From: JAFAZJ01 sp964437145
GTDB taxonomy: Bacteria; Pseudomonadota; Alphaproteobacteria; Reyranellales; Reyranellaceae
Direction of reading: 5' to 3'
DNA: 30,470 bases
Assembly: GCA_964437145.1 (NCBI GenBank)
Contig: CAYTFW010000066.1
Coordinates: forward strand, 1 to 30,470
A program made the position numbers and the translations under genes. Shown here piece after piece: positions 15,772 to 23,660 of this stretch. The stretch's first letter is position 1; the number at the start of each line of letters is the position of its first letter. Below the pieces are notes generated by a model. It searched no databases and had not been told where the DNA came from. It saw only the letters and a list, made by a program, of their open reading frames with translations.

Positions 15772-17085
15772 CTATGCTGGTGCGCGCCGACTCGCCGCCA
15801 GCGGTACAACTACCGCATCAGCGGCGCCGGCTGCGGTTGCGCCTGATGCCATCGCCGCCGCAATTTTGCGCGAGGTCCGGTCGGCAGCCGCGCGGACCGG
15901 GTCGAGGTCAAGGTGCGAGTACCGCTCGGTCGTCGCGGCCTGCGTATGGCCCAGCATCTTGCCGATGATGTAGAGCGACGAACCATCCGCTGCCGCGACG
16001 CTGGCGAAGCCGTGCCGTAGATCGTGGATGCGCACGCCTTGCAGCTTCGCCGCCTTGGCGACCCTGCGCCACACCGCCGGCAGGCCGATCAAGTGCCCCT
16101 TGCCGCGACCGGCCGGGAACACGAACGGGGACGCCTCGTCATCGCGCGTCAGGCCGGCCAGCACTTCCAGCGCGGGCGCCCCTAGCGGCACCACCTTGGC
16201 GCCCGTCTTGGAGTCCGGCAGCCGCAGCGCCGCGCGCTCGAAATCGACATGCTCCCAGCGCAGCGACAGGATTTCCGACTTGCGCGCCCCGGTCAGCACC
16301 AGAAGCCGCAGCGCCGCCAGCGCCACGCGGTTGACGCCTTCCGCTTCGGCCTTGACGACAGCGTCACCCAGCGCGGTCAGTTCAGCCGACGACAGGAAGC
16401 GCTCGCGGGATTGCAGCTTGTTCAACTTCACCCCCTTGGCGGGATTGTCCGGGCGCAAGCCGCGCTCCACCGCCCATTTGAGCATCGCCGCCAGCACGAC
16501 CGTTGCCCGCGCCGCCGTCCCCGGCCCGCCCTCGACGATGGCGCGCCCGCGCGGCTTGCCGGTCCGGATATCGGCCTTGGTCTTGCCGTTCGTCACGTCG
16601 CGCTGAAAGCGCTGGATATCGGCCTTGACGAGCGTGGAGAGGTGGCGCTTGCCGAGGATGGGCACCACGTGGCGACGCAGGTTGCTGGCGTCCGTGGCCC
16701 AGCTGGACGCCTTCTTGCCCGGCTTGTCGGCGGGCGCTTCGGACAGGTAGCTGTCCACCAATTCGGATACCCGAGGATCGGGCCGCACGTCGCGCTTGGT
16801 CGCCAGCGGATCGCCGCCCTTGCGGACGCTCAGCAGCAGCCCCTGGGCCTCCGTGCGCGCCTCGTCCGGCGTCCAGACCCGCGAGCTATCCGACTGCATA
16901 CGGCGCCGTGCCTGCCCGATGGTGTAGCGGCAGCTGCGGCCTTGGCGGTTCCGATACTGGACGACGTAGGACATCAACCCGCTGGCTTTCACACGCAGGC
17001 CAAAGCCCTTCAGGTTGTCGTCCCAGTATACCGCCTCATGGTCGGGCGGCAGCGCGTCAACGAACCGCTTGCTGATCTTGGCCAT
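15772..17085 (-). CDS. P4-type tyrosine integrase
   Basis: Catalyses integration and excision at the tRNA-Ala site. The 437-aa product has an N-terminal DUF4102-type arm-binding domain (about 1-90; WDDNLKGFGLRVKASG), a core-binding SAM-like domain (about 105-210) and a catalytic domain. The active-site residues are Arg268 (TGARKSEILSLRW), Lys293 (DSKTG), His354 and Arg357 (HDLRHGFAS), His380 (MLGHTQ) and Tyr389 (ERYSHLD). All are intact. ATG 17085 has GGGGA 6 nt upstream. The gene reads away from the right attachment site at 17256, and its promoter region holds the paired 9-bp repeats at 17110, which would let integrase repress itself. Confidence 0.95.
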   Translation of the reverse strand: MAKISKRFVDALPPDHEAVYWDDNLKGFGLRVKASGLMSYVVQYRNRQGRSCRYTIGQARRRMQSDSSRVWTPDEARTEAQGLLLSVRKGGDPLATKRDVRPDPRVSELVDSYLSEAPADKPGKKASSWATDASNLRRHVVPILGKRHLSTLVKADIQRFQRDVTNGKTKADIRTGKPRGRAIVEGGPGTAARATVVLAAMLKWAVERGLRPDNPAKGVKLNKLQSRERFLSSAELTALGDAVVKAEAEGVNRVALAALRLLVLTGARKSEILSLRWEHVDFERAALRLPDSKTGAKVVPLGAPALEVLAGLTRDDEASPFVFPAGRGKGHLIGLPAVWRRVAKAAKLQGVRIHDLRHGFASVAAADGSSLYIIGKMLGHTQAATTERYSHLDLDPVRAAADRTSRKIAAAMASGATAAGAADAVVVPLAASRRAPA

Positions 17086-17109
17086 GGCATCCCCGCATCG
17101 CCCGAAGGC

Positions 17110-17129
17110 GGGTAAGCACCGGGTAAGCA
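17110..17129 (+). repeat. Tandem 9-bp repeat, putative integrase arm site (right)
   Basis: GGGTAAGCA-CC-GGGTAAGCA: two perfect copies 11 bp apart, 25 bp upstream of the integrase start codon. A further single copy is at 17229-17237, 19 bp from the attachment core. Confidence 0.7.
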
Positions 17130-17228
17130 CTCGCCGGTAAACCGCCTCTACAGTGGGAAATTACCACTACACTCCAGAAATGCCAATAAAATAGGGATTA
17201 TCCGCGCTGATCAGAGATTGGAAAATAT

Positions 17229-17237
17229 GGGTAAGCA
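17229..17237 (+). repeat. Single 9-bp repeat next to right attachment core
   Basis: A perfect GGGTAAGCA. The expected partner 11 bp on reads GGAAAGACG, so the pair is degenerate here. Confidence 0.55.
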
Positions 17238-17255
17238 GCGGAAAGACGCTCAATT

Positions 17256-17307
17256 CTACAATGGCATTGTAGAGGTCAGGGGTTCGATTCCCCTTGGCTC
17301 CACCAAT
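17256..17307 (+). other. Attachment site, right end of element (tRNA-Ala 3' copy)
   Basis: Fifty nt matching the tRNA 3' part from anticodon stem to CCA. The T stem reads AGGGG..CCCCT instead of AGCGG..CCGCT, a compensatory change, so this copy derives from a functional tRNA of another lineage. No 5' half is present, so it is not a tRNA gene. Confidence 0.88.
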
Positions 17308-17313
17308 TGAAGC

Positions 17314-17349
17314 AAGGGCTTAGCGGGCGACCGCTAGGCCCTTTGTTTT
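17314..17349 (+). terminator. Terminator hairpin copied with right attachment site
   Basis: AAGGGCTTAGCGG / CCGCTAGGCCCTT with loop GCGA, then TGTTTT. It corresponds to the tRNA terminator at 8409 with two substitutions. Confidence 0.8.
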
Positions 17350-17510
17350 GGCTGAGGCACGCCAGGGACACAGATCGCCAGCGCCGGCCTCGCGCGCACC
17401 GCCAGCGTCCGGACGTGGTACCTCAGACGCCAGTTTGCACGATACCCAGACTGAATGTTACCAGCCGCGCGAGAATGGGGGTAGGAACGGCCCCGTTCGT
17501 CGGAGGCTCA

Positions 17511-18641
17511 ATGTCTCGGGAAACGTTGCCGGCCGGAAACAGTCCCCGGACAAGATTTGCGGTTCTCGACGGAATGCGAGGTGTGGCGGCGGTCTTCATC
17601 ATCTTGGATCACCTGACCGATGTCATGAAGCCTCCGTTGTTTCCCGGCAGATACCTCGCGGTCGATCTGTTCTTTCTTCTGAGCGGCTTCGTCATCGCTC
17701 ATTCGTACGGCGACCGGTTGCGGGCCGACATGTCGGTCCGCGACTTCATGTTGCAACGTTTGGTCCGGCTCTATCCCCTGTACATGCTGGGGTTGATTCT
17801 CGGGTTGATCGCTATACTGCCCACTATTAGAGTCGCCGGATTGAATACTTGGATAAACTTGATAATCGATGCTGCGGCCGGCGCTTTGTTTATTCCCAGC
17901 CCATCAGAATTTTCGATTGCGGGGGGGGCCGTCTCTCGGTTGAACGGCCCATCTTGGTCGTTATTCTACGAACTCATCGCTAACGTTCTTTTTGCCCTTA
18001 CAATCCCGTACCTAAGCTCGCGGCGTCTTGGCGTCATTATCGCTGGAGGCGCGATAGCAATGGCGGTGGCGGTCATATACACCAACACCCTTGACCTTGG
18101 TTGGTCGCTTACCAAGCCTCACGTTCTCGGCGGCCTCGGACGCGTGACCTTTTGCTTCTTCGGCGGCGTCGCCATTTATCAAATTTGGCAAACTGGTCGC
18201 TTCGCATCGTTGAGACCGCCGGGCTGGCTCGTCTTCATCGCCTTGGCCATCGCTTTAGCCTTGCCCGGCGATGGTTCATGGCATGGCATCGTCGCTCTAA
18301 TATGCGCGTGGATAATCTTCCCGGCGCTCATCCTCGCCGGAGCCCAAGCAACGACCGGTCCTGGATTTCTATTGGTGTGCGCCAATCTGGGAGCGGCTTC
18401 CTACGCCTTCTACATTCTCCAAGTACCGACAATTGGCATCATCAAACACTTCTTCGGCTACTTTGTGGGCATGCCCCTATCCGCGCTGGGTTGGACGGGT
18501 GTCGCATTGGTTGTCGCCGTGGTCTATATCAGCGCTCTAGTTGCCGATGCGTTGTTTGACGTCCCGCTGCGCCGATGGTTGAGGGCTCGCGTTCAGTCCT
18601 TCGTGCGCGCAGGAGACGCTCCAACACGGCGGCCCGAGTGA
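17511..18641 (+). CDS. Acyltransferase 3 family membrane protein
   Basis: Family members transfer acyl (often acetyl) groups to surface sugars, peptidoglycan or lipids at the inner membrane. The 376-aa product has the family N-terminus LDGMRGVAAVFIILDHL, VDLFFLLSGFVIAHSY, RDFMLQRLVRLYPLY and about ten hydrophobic segments. The His in the ILDHL segment and the Arg in RLVRLYP correspond to conserved family residues. ATG 17511 has GGAGG 6 nt upstream. It is the only gene of the islet between the second and third tRNA copies and is more AT-rich than core genes, both signs of transfer. O-antigen or capsule modification, changing phage receptors, is a plausible but unproved role. Confidence 0.9.
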   Translation: MSRETLPAGNSPRTRFAVLDGMRGVAAVFIILDHLTDVMKPPLFPGRYLAVDLFFLLSGFVIAHSYGDRLRADMSVRDFMLQRLVRLYPLYMLGLILGLIAILPTIRVAGLNTWINLIIDAAAGALFIPSPSEFSIAGGAVSRLNGPSWSLFYELIANVLFALTIPYLSSRRLGVIIAGGAIAMAVAVIYTNTLDLGWSLTKPHVLGGLGRVTFCFFGGVAIYQIWQTGRFASLRPPGWLVFIALAIALALPGDGSWHGIVALICAWIIFPALILAGAQATTGPGFLLVCANLGAASYAFYILQVPTIGIIKHFFGYFVGMPLSALGWTGVALVVAVVYISALVADALFDVPLRRWLRARVQSFVRAGDAPTRRPE

Positions 18642-18769
18642 TCAGACGCACGGTTCAATGAACTCAAGGATGCGAGGCCGGACGACGACAACGCTGGCGC
18701 GGGCGGTCGTGGACGACTCAATGCGCTGAACCGCCCCGGGGTCGCACTCGCCCGGGATATTGTTTTTGC

Positions 18770-18789
18770 GGGCAAGCAGCGGGTAAGCA
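18770..18789 (+). repeat. Tandem 9-bp repeat, relic arm site
   Basis: GGGCAAGCA-GC-GGGTAAGCA, again with an 11-bp period. It lies about 240 bp before the third tRNA fragment, with no integrase nearby. Confidence 0.55.
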
Positions 18790-19026
18790 GTCAGCCGATT
18801 ATCCGCGGTGCGGCGCAAGCTCGGTTGGTCGCTTCTTACGGCGGTGCGTCGCCCGGTCTGGCCCGCGTGTCGTTGAGCCGCCCCGGCAAGCCGAAAGCGA
18901 ATGCCTCGCCGTTGGTGCCGCGCGAGTCGCGGATGCCGACCATGTTCGCGTCTTGGTCAGGCTGCCGTGCGATATGCGGCTCGGCTGCGCCGGCTTTGGT
19001 CCGTGCCGTCTGCGCTCCAGCTGATC

Positions 19027-19060
19027 AGGTCGTCGGTTCGATCCCGCCTGGCTCCACCAA
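19027..19060 (+). other. Third attachment relic: tRNA-Ala 3' end of a different isoacceptor
   Basis: GGTCGTCGGTTCGATCCCG...TGGCTCCACCA matches a tRNA-Ala 3' end. Its variable-loop and T-arm sequence (GGTCGTCGGTTCGATCCCG) is that common in tRNA-Ala(UGC) of rRNA operons rather than the GGC copy at 8325. The T stem carries one mismatch. No anticodon arm is recognisable upstream. It probably marks the old right end of the islet. Confidence 0.75.
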
Positions 19061-19066
19061 CTTCAA

Positions 19067-19100
19067 CAAGGGCTTAGGGATTAACCGCTAGGCCCTTGTC
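19067..19100 (+). terminator. Third tRNA-type terminator hairpin, degenerate
   Basis: CAAGGGC..GCCCTTG outer stem with an imperfect middle, in the same place relative to CCA as the hairpins at 8409 and 17314. It lacks a long T tract. Confidence 0.6.
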
Positions 19101-19334
19101 TAGGCGGGCACGAACTTGGATCTCTCCGCGCAGCGGCGTCGTCGCCTCCAAGGTCGCTTCTGGATTACCTCCTTTCCCAACTTAGGCGCCCAATCAGCTT
19201 GGGCTACCGTCCTGTTCGCGCACATCGTCTGTCCATGGGCAACCGGTGGGCACAGCCTGATCCGGGTGATCGTCATTCTGTCGGACGACACCCATCCTCT
19301 TTGACGCTGCGACGGCGCCAAGGTGACGCCCGTG

Positions 19335-20078
19335 ATGCTGCGAGCAACAACCCTTGTCTTGTCGATCCTCGTGGGAACGAGCGCGGTCGGCACCGGGGCG
19401 TTGGCGCAGGTAAACGCTGTGCGATTGCCGACGCCGGACAGCTCGACATCCGCCAACCTGGCCGCGCGGCGGTCCGTCGCTTTGGTCGCCCCCAGGCACA
19501 GCACGGCGGCTTGGACGCCTGTGTTGCGGCGCACAGAGGAAGGCATGCGCACCGTCCCGCCTGCGGCCGTACGCGTCGCGGCGCGTGCGCCGCTCGCGCC
19601 CATCCCGGCGCGACCGTCGCGGCCCGATGACCGCACCCCACGCACGTTGTCGTTCTTCAACGCCCATACCGGCGAGTCGATCACCGCCACCTACGCGCGC
19701 GATGGCAACTACGTCCCCGCCGAGCTGGCGCGGCTGAGCCATTTCCTGCGCGACAGTCGCAACGAGACCCGCGTGGCGTTCGATCCGGCGTTGTTCGACA
19801 TTCTCTGGGAAGTGCATCGCCGACTGGGGTCGAAGGCGAGCTATCACGTCTTGTCGGGCTATCGCTCGCCCACGACCAACGCCTGGCTGGCCAGCGTCAA
19901 CAGCGGTGTCGCGCCCAACAGCCTGCATATGCGCGGGCAGGCGATCGACGTGATGCTGCCGGGTCATACCGCGGCCCAGCTTGGCGCCGCCGGCCTGGGA
20001 TTGAATCGCGGCGGGGTTGGCTACTACCCGGCCAGCGGCTTCGTCCATTTCGACACCGGGCCGGCGCGGTTCTGGTAG
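19335..20078 (+). CDS. DUF882 / YcbK-type peptidoglycan peptidase, exported
   Basis: The 247-aa product has a signal peptide (MLRATTLVLSILVGTSAVGTGALA), a variable linker, and a C-terminal M15-like zinc peptidase domain (about 100-247): LSGYRSPTTNAWL, HMRGQAIDVML and GFVHFDTGPARFW. These give the His, Asp and His ligands of D-Ala-D-Ala/MepK-type peptidases. It probably cuts peptidoglycan cross-links in the periplasm. I chose ATG 19335 because AAGGTGA sits 8 nt upstream; an in-frame GTG at 19323 overlaps that site. It is the first ordinary chromosomal gene after the islet. Confidence 0.88.
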   Translation: MLRATTLVLSILVGTSAVGTGALAQVNAVRLPTPDSSTSANLAARRSVALVAPRHSTAAWTPVLRRTEEGMRTVPPAAVRVAARAPLAPIPARPSRPDDRTPRTLSFFNAHTGESITATYARDGNYVPAELARLSHFLRDSRNETRVAFDPALFDILWEVHRRLGSKASYHVLSGYRSPTTNAWLASVNSGVAPNSLHMRGQAIDVMLPGHTAAQLGAAGLGLNRGGVGYYPASGFVHFDTGPARFW

Positions 20079-20137
20079 GGCGGACGGAGCGCAGCCGGCG
20101 GAGCGCTACGATGGCGCCATCAGGGCGCGGGCCGCGC

Positions 20138-20614
20138 TCACGCCGTCGACTCGCGCTGGATCAGCACCATGGTGTCGCGCATCTCGCGCTTGACGATCGA
20201 TGGCGAGGCCAGCTCCGGGCCGTCGTCCTTGCCGACATTGTGAATCAAGAGATTGCCGCCGCCATCGTAGCCGGTGATCAGCCACATGTGATTGACCATC
20301 GACAGCATCACCACCCGGCGCTGGTTGGTGTACTGCATGAAGTCGTCGGCCTCGAGCTTCTTGGTGCCGAGCAGATCGAAGGCGACGGCGCCGTTCGACA
20401 TGGTCTTGATGACCCTGTTGGCTTCGGCGCAGGTGGCCATCTCGCCGTACGTGTAGCTCTGCAGGATTTGCGGCGCGCGCGTCAGGATCTCCGGACGGGT
20501 GATCGGCACCCCGCGCCAGTCGCAGATCATCGCCAGGCAGGTCGCCCAGCAATCATTCCGCAGTTGCTGCTTCTGGTGTCTCAGGTTCAGGGAGTAACCC
20601 AGAGGTATCGCCAT
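20138..20614 (-). CDS. Papain-like cysteine protease
   Basis: The 158-aa product has the C39/AvrRpt2-like cysteine-protease pattern: candidate nucleophile Cys22 in LRNDCWATCLAMI, His109 in MVNHMWLITGYDGGG and Asn126 in LLIHNVGKD. No signal peptide is seen, so it is cytoplasmic or exported by an unrecognised route. ATG 20614 follows GGAGAGG 5 nt upstream. It lies downstream of a cupin gene in the same direction (75-bp gap). Substrate is unknown. Confidence 0.75.
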   Translation of the reverse strand: MAIPLGYSLNLRHQKQQLRNDCWATCLAMICDWRGVPITRPEILTRAPQILQSYTYGEMATCAEANRVIKTMSNGAVAFDLLGTKKLEADDFMQYTNQRRVVMLSMVNHMWLITGYDGGGNLLIHNVGKDDGPELASPSIVKREMRDTMVLIQRESTA

Positions 20615-20689
20615 GGCTGCCTCTCCATCCCCAGCGCCGCGCTATCGTATCGCTTTGCGACGCGAACCGCTGTTCCCCGGGGCACATCA

Positions 20690-21238
20690 TCAGGCCAACC
20701 CGAAGCGCGCGCCGGCGTCGCGGAACGCCTGTGCGCGGCGCGCGACGTCGTAGGGTTCCTCGCGCAGGGTTTCGGGATCCCATTGGCTGCGCGGTGCGGC
20801 GAAGAAATCACCGCCGTAGAGCTGCAGCGCCAAGGTCATGCGGCCCAGCGGATTGGTGACGGTGTGGATGACGTCGCGGCCCAGCGGGTGGGCGTCGCCC
20901 ACGCGCAGCGCCTTGGCGCCCGCCGCCTCGATCACCTCGCCGCGCCGGCGCCAGAAGATGTTGTCCTCGCAGCCCGAGTAGACGCCGATCACCGCCCACA
21001 TGTTGTGATTGTGCGGCGTGACCGTCATGAACGGCGGCCAGGCGATGTTGAGGATGGTGAGCGTGTCGGAGCGATAGAGCGGGGTGATGCCGCTCTTCGT
21101 CGGCTCGCCGAGCGCCGCGATCACCGCGCCCGGTTCCGACACCGCGCGGGCGACGATCTCGCGCACCGCCATGTGGCTGTCGTCGGTTTCGACCGCCCTG
21201 CGACACGCCTCGATGAATCCGTTCTTGTCGAAGCGCAT
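20690..21238 (-). CDS. Cupin-fold protein, cysteine-dioxygenase-like
   Basis: The 182-aa product is a single cupin of the COG5553 / cysteine dioxygenase-like type. Metal ligands His76 and His78 (TPHNHNMWAVIGVYSG), Glu91 (CEDN) and His125 (DVIHTVTNP) are in place for one Fe(II) or similar ion. The family includes thiol dioxygenases, but substrate residues cannot be assigned here. No export signal is seen. It is followed by the papain-like protease and preceded by the Sel1-repeat gene, same strand. Confidence 0.82.
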   Translation of the reverse strand: MRFDKNGFIEACRRAVETDDSHMAVREIVARAVSEPGAVIAALGEPTKSGITPLYRSDTLTILNIAWPPFMTVTPHNHNMWAVIGVYSGCEDNIFWRRRGEVIEAAGAKALRVGDAHPLGRDVIHTVTNPLGRMTLALQLYGGDFFAAPRSQWDPETLREEPYDVARRAQAFRDAGARFGLA

Positions 21239-21293
21239 GCTCGCCTCCGCCGGTGGGAAGATGTCGCCGTTGAGCCTAGCGCGGAAACGGTGG

Positions 21294-22112
21294 CTAAGGC
21301 TTGCGACGCGCGATCAGGTCGCGCCCGCGCGCGTCGCGCAACGCCTGCTCGACCTCGGCGATCTGCTCGGACGTCATCTTCGCGGCGGCCATCTCGCGCA
21401 AGCCGTCGGCGACGTCACCGCCCTGCGCGGCGGCGAGCGCGAACCAGCGATAGGCGAGACCGTAGTCCTGCGGCACGCCGCGGCCGTTGTAGTACATGAG
21501 GCCGAGATTGACCTGGGCCGCCGCCTCGCCCTGGTCGGCGGCCAAGCGGTACCATCTCACCGCTTCGGGTTCGTTGCGCGCCACGCCGTTGCCGTTGGCA
21601 TAGGCGTAGCCGATGGCGAACTGGGCGGCGGCGTCGCCCTGCGCCGCCGCCAGCCGATACCAGCGCAACGCCTCGACCTGGTCCTGCTTGACGCCGCGAC
21701 CCTCGGCATGGAGATCGCCGAGCGCGGTCTGGGCGCTGGCGTTGTCCTGCGCCGCCGCCAGCCGATACCAATGCAGCGCTTCGGCGACATCCTCGGCCAC
21801 GCCATGGCCGTGATCGTACATGAAGCCGAGGCTGAACTGCGCCAGCGCGTCGCCGCGCAACGCGATCGGACGCCACAGCCGTATCGCCTCGGCATGGTCC
21901 TGCTTCACACCATGGCCGTGGAAGTGCATCAGGCCGATGTTGAACTGGGCATAGGTGTCGCCGCGCTCGGCGAGCGGTCGCCACAGGCGCAGCGCGGTGG
22001 CGTAGTCGCCCCGCCGCGCGGCCGCGTCGGCGTCCTCGAAGGGTCCCGCCATCGCCGGGGCGCACAGGCACAGCGCCATCGCGACAAGCGCGACGCCGAG
22101 GCGATCCCCCAT
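21294..22112 (-). CDS. Exported Sel1-like repeat protein
   Basis: The 272-aa product has a signal peptide (MGDRLGVALVAMALCLCAPAMAG) and at least five 36-residue Sel1 repeats (about 50-230). Each has the AQFNIGLMHFHGHGV / AEAIRLWRPIA pattern with an Ala/Gly-rich second helix. Such solenoids are protein-interaction scaffolds, usually periplasmic. GGAG lies 7 nt before ATG 22112. Neighbours are a cupin gene downstream and an 87-aa unknown upstream, 186 bp away, with no coding signal between. Confidence 0.9.
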   Translation of the reverse strand: MGDRLGVALVAMALCLCAPAMAGPFEDADAAARRGDYATALRLWRPLAERGDTYAQFNIGLMHFHGHGVKQDHAEAIRLWRPIALRGDALAQFSLGFMYDHGHGVAEDVAEALHWYRLAAAQDNASAQTALGDLHAEGRGVKQDQVEALRWYRLAAAQGDAAAQFAIGYAYANGNGVARNEPEAVRWYRLAADQGEAAAQVNLGLMYYNGRGVPQDYGLAYRWFALAAAQGGDVADGLREMAAAKMTSEQIAEVEQALRDARGRDLIARRKP

Positions 22113-22298
22113 GGCTAACTCCGGCGGCGAACGCGCGTGAAAGGCACGCGTGATCAGCGTTCCACAACCGGCTGAACGAGTCGAGAAACGATGATCGCAC
22201 GCGGCACGTCAAAAGCCGGAGTCGAGGCGCCGGACAGGGGGCGGCGTTGTCCGCCGCTTCGCGTCCGCAGGCCGCGCGCCGCCGCCGCGCGAGCGTTG

Positions 22299-22562
22299 TC
22301 AGAACTCGGGGCTGTAGACGCAGGTCGCGTGGGCGTTCTCACGCCGGCCGATCCAGCAGTGGCCGCTGCCACTGACATAACCCAGCGCGTGGCCGTGCTC
22401 GTCGCACAGCGCCGGGTCGGGTACCACATTCCGCGGGCCGTCCCACGCGCCGAGTGCGGAGCGGACGATGATCGAGGCGTGTTCGTAGCTGTCGATCGGG
22501 TATAGGCAGTCGCCCACGCGCAGGTGGGTGACACGGGTGACGATCGCGGTATCCAGCGGCAT
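22299..22562 (-). CDS. Hypothetical 87-aa protein
   Basis: A soluble protein (MPLDTAIVTRVTHLRVGDCLYP...) with three Cys and several His (CDEHGHALGYVSGSGHCWIG). It might bind metal, but no known motif is met. AAGGGGG lies 6 nt before ATG 22562, supporting the start. It follows the caspase-like gene by 119 bp on the same strand. No family is recognised. Confidence 0.65.
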   Translation of the reverse strand: MPLDTAIVTRVTHLRVGDCLYPIDSYEHASIIVRSALGAWDGPRNVVPDPALCDEHGHALGYVSGSGHCWIGRRENAHATCVYSPEF

Positions 22563-22681
22563 CGGTGCCCCCTTCAGGCACGGCTCAGTCGTTGCACGTA
22601 GCGTGTGGAATCGTCGCGTGACGCGGTGGCGGAATTGCGGCGGCAATCGCCATTTTGCCGACTCAATCCGGCATCCGGCGA

Positions 22682-23533
22682 TCAGACCGGCAGCCGGTTC
22701 CGATCGGGCCGGCCGACGCGCAGGCCGACATCGGCGGTCAGCCCGGTCATCGGCCTGGCGTTGTGCGACGGCTCGCTGGCGCGCCACGTCACCACCGGCT
22801 GCGTGCGCTGGAGCTTGGAACCTAGATACCGGACCTCGCCGTTGGGCAGGAAATCCCAAACGAGGCCTTCCCAATCGCCGAACGTATCGACCGCGAACGG
22901 CAGGTCCGATCCCTTGGTCTCGATCTGCGACGCGTTCGACGCGCGCACGATGGCGCCGCTGGCGGCCGCCAGCGCGAGGCAGAACGACAGGCCGTCGACT
23001 TTCGGCGGCCACTTGTATGATCGCCGGATCGCAAACGAGGCTTGCGTGCGCTGCGCAGAGCTTTGGTTCCTGCGCGTTCTGTCGGCTTCCCACGGCGCCC
23101 AATACTGACTGTTGATCGACTCGCCGTAGTCGTAGGGGGCGGCTCCGTCCGGCGCGCCCGGCCATTGGCTGCCATCCGGTTGGACCTTGAGGGGCACCTG
23201 GCAATCCACGGCCGCGACCTCGCAGGCCAGCAGCTCGATCAGCGAACCCGTCGCCATATGCGGCTTCAACAGCAGGCCGAACTCCGTGACGTTGGTATGG
23301 TCGATGAGTCCCCTCGGTGACTCGTCGGGCAGCAGCAGTCTAGCCGGCTGTCCATGGGATTGTACTTCGAGGCAGGAGACGGCCGTGTGGGGATCGAAGG
23401 CCAAACGCCGTTGGCCCAACTCGGCGACAGCGCGCCGCCAGCCGGCCGACGCATCGACCATGCGGCGGGCTTCGTAATGCGTCGCCGGCAGGTTGATGCC
23501 GGTCGCCCTGCCGCTCCACAGCACGTAGCGCAT
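22682..23533 (-). CDS. Putative caspase-like (clan CD, DUF4347-like) protein
   Basis: The 283-aa product has LEVQSHGQPARLLLP (His60) and, 44 residues on, GSLIELLACEVAA (Cys104). GLSFCLALAAASGAIVRASNA follows about 90 residues later. The order SHG, then strand-Cys, then an LAxxSGAxVxAS strand is that of DUF4347 and related caspase/hemoglobinase-fold domains. The assignment rests on these three motifs only. There is no signal peptide. ATG 23533 is preceded by GGGGGAA at 7 nt and starts MRYVLWSG; an upstream in-frame ATG adds an unsupported extension. Substrate and role are unknown. The divergent MetE-like gene begins 127 bp away. Confidence 0.6.
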   Translation of the reverse strand: MRYVLWSGRATGINLPATHYEARRMVDASAGWRRAVAELGQRRLAFDPHTAVSCLEVQSHGQPARLLLPDESPRGLIDHTNVTEFGLLLKPHMATGSLIELLACEVAAVDCQVPLKVQPDGSQWPGAPDGAAPYDYGESINSQYWAPWEADRTRRNQSSAQRTQASFAIRRSYKWPPKVDGLSFCLALAAASGAIVRASNASQIETKGSDLPFAVDTFGDWEGLVWDFLPNGEVRYLGSKLQRTQPVVTWRASEPSHNARPMTGLTADVGLRVGRPDRNRLPV

Positions 23534-23660
23534 GAGACGTTCCCCCGTTCGCGCATCATAGCCGAACTCGCCGGATCGCCTTCCAGGCATTTGTTCGATC
23601 GGCATAGCCTCAAGCTATGAAGCGGACCTATGCTGCCGGCCAAGCAAAGGGGGAAACGTC

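Larger units (their letters stand above)
17086..17510. other. 425-bp non-coding right end of element and start of islet
   Basis: Holds the integrase promoter region, paired 9-bp repeats (17110 and 17121), a single repeat (17229), the right tRNA copy (17256-17307), a terminator hairpin (17314) and the promoter region of the acyltransferase. I see no gene in it. Confidence 0.75.
18642..19334. other. 690-bp non-coding right end of islet
   Basis: Contains a paired 9-bp repeat (18770), a third tRNA-Ala 3' fragment (19027-19059) and its hairpin (19067). I find no reading frame resembling an integrase or other gene. The stretch 19101-19334 precedes the DUF882 gene and probably holds its promoter. 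Confidence 0.6.

Noticed and set aside
17256..17305. Second tRNA-Ala gene
   Set aside because: Acceptor 5' strand and D arm are absent; only the 3' part is present, so it is an attachment copy.
18825..19091. Forward 88-codon frame across the third tRNA fragment
   Set aside because: It reads through the tRNA end and hairpin and shows no protein-like composition or start signal.
19194..20048. Leftward 284-codon frame opposite the DUF882 gene
   Set aside because: It is antisense to a gene with clear peptidase motifs and has the composition of a shadow frame.
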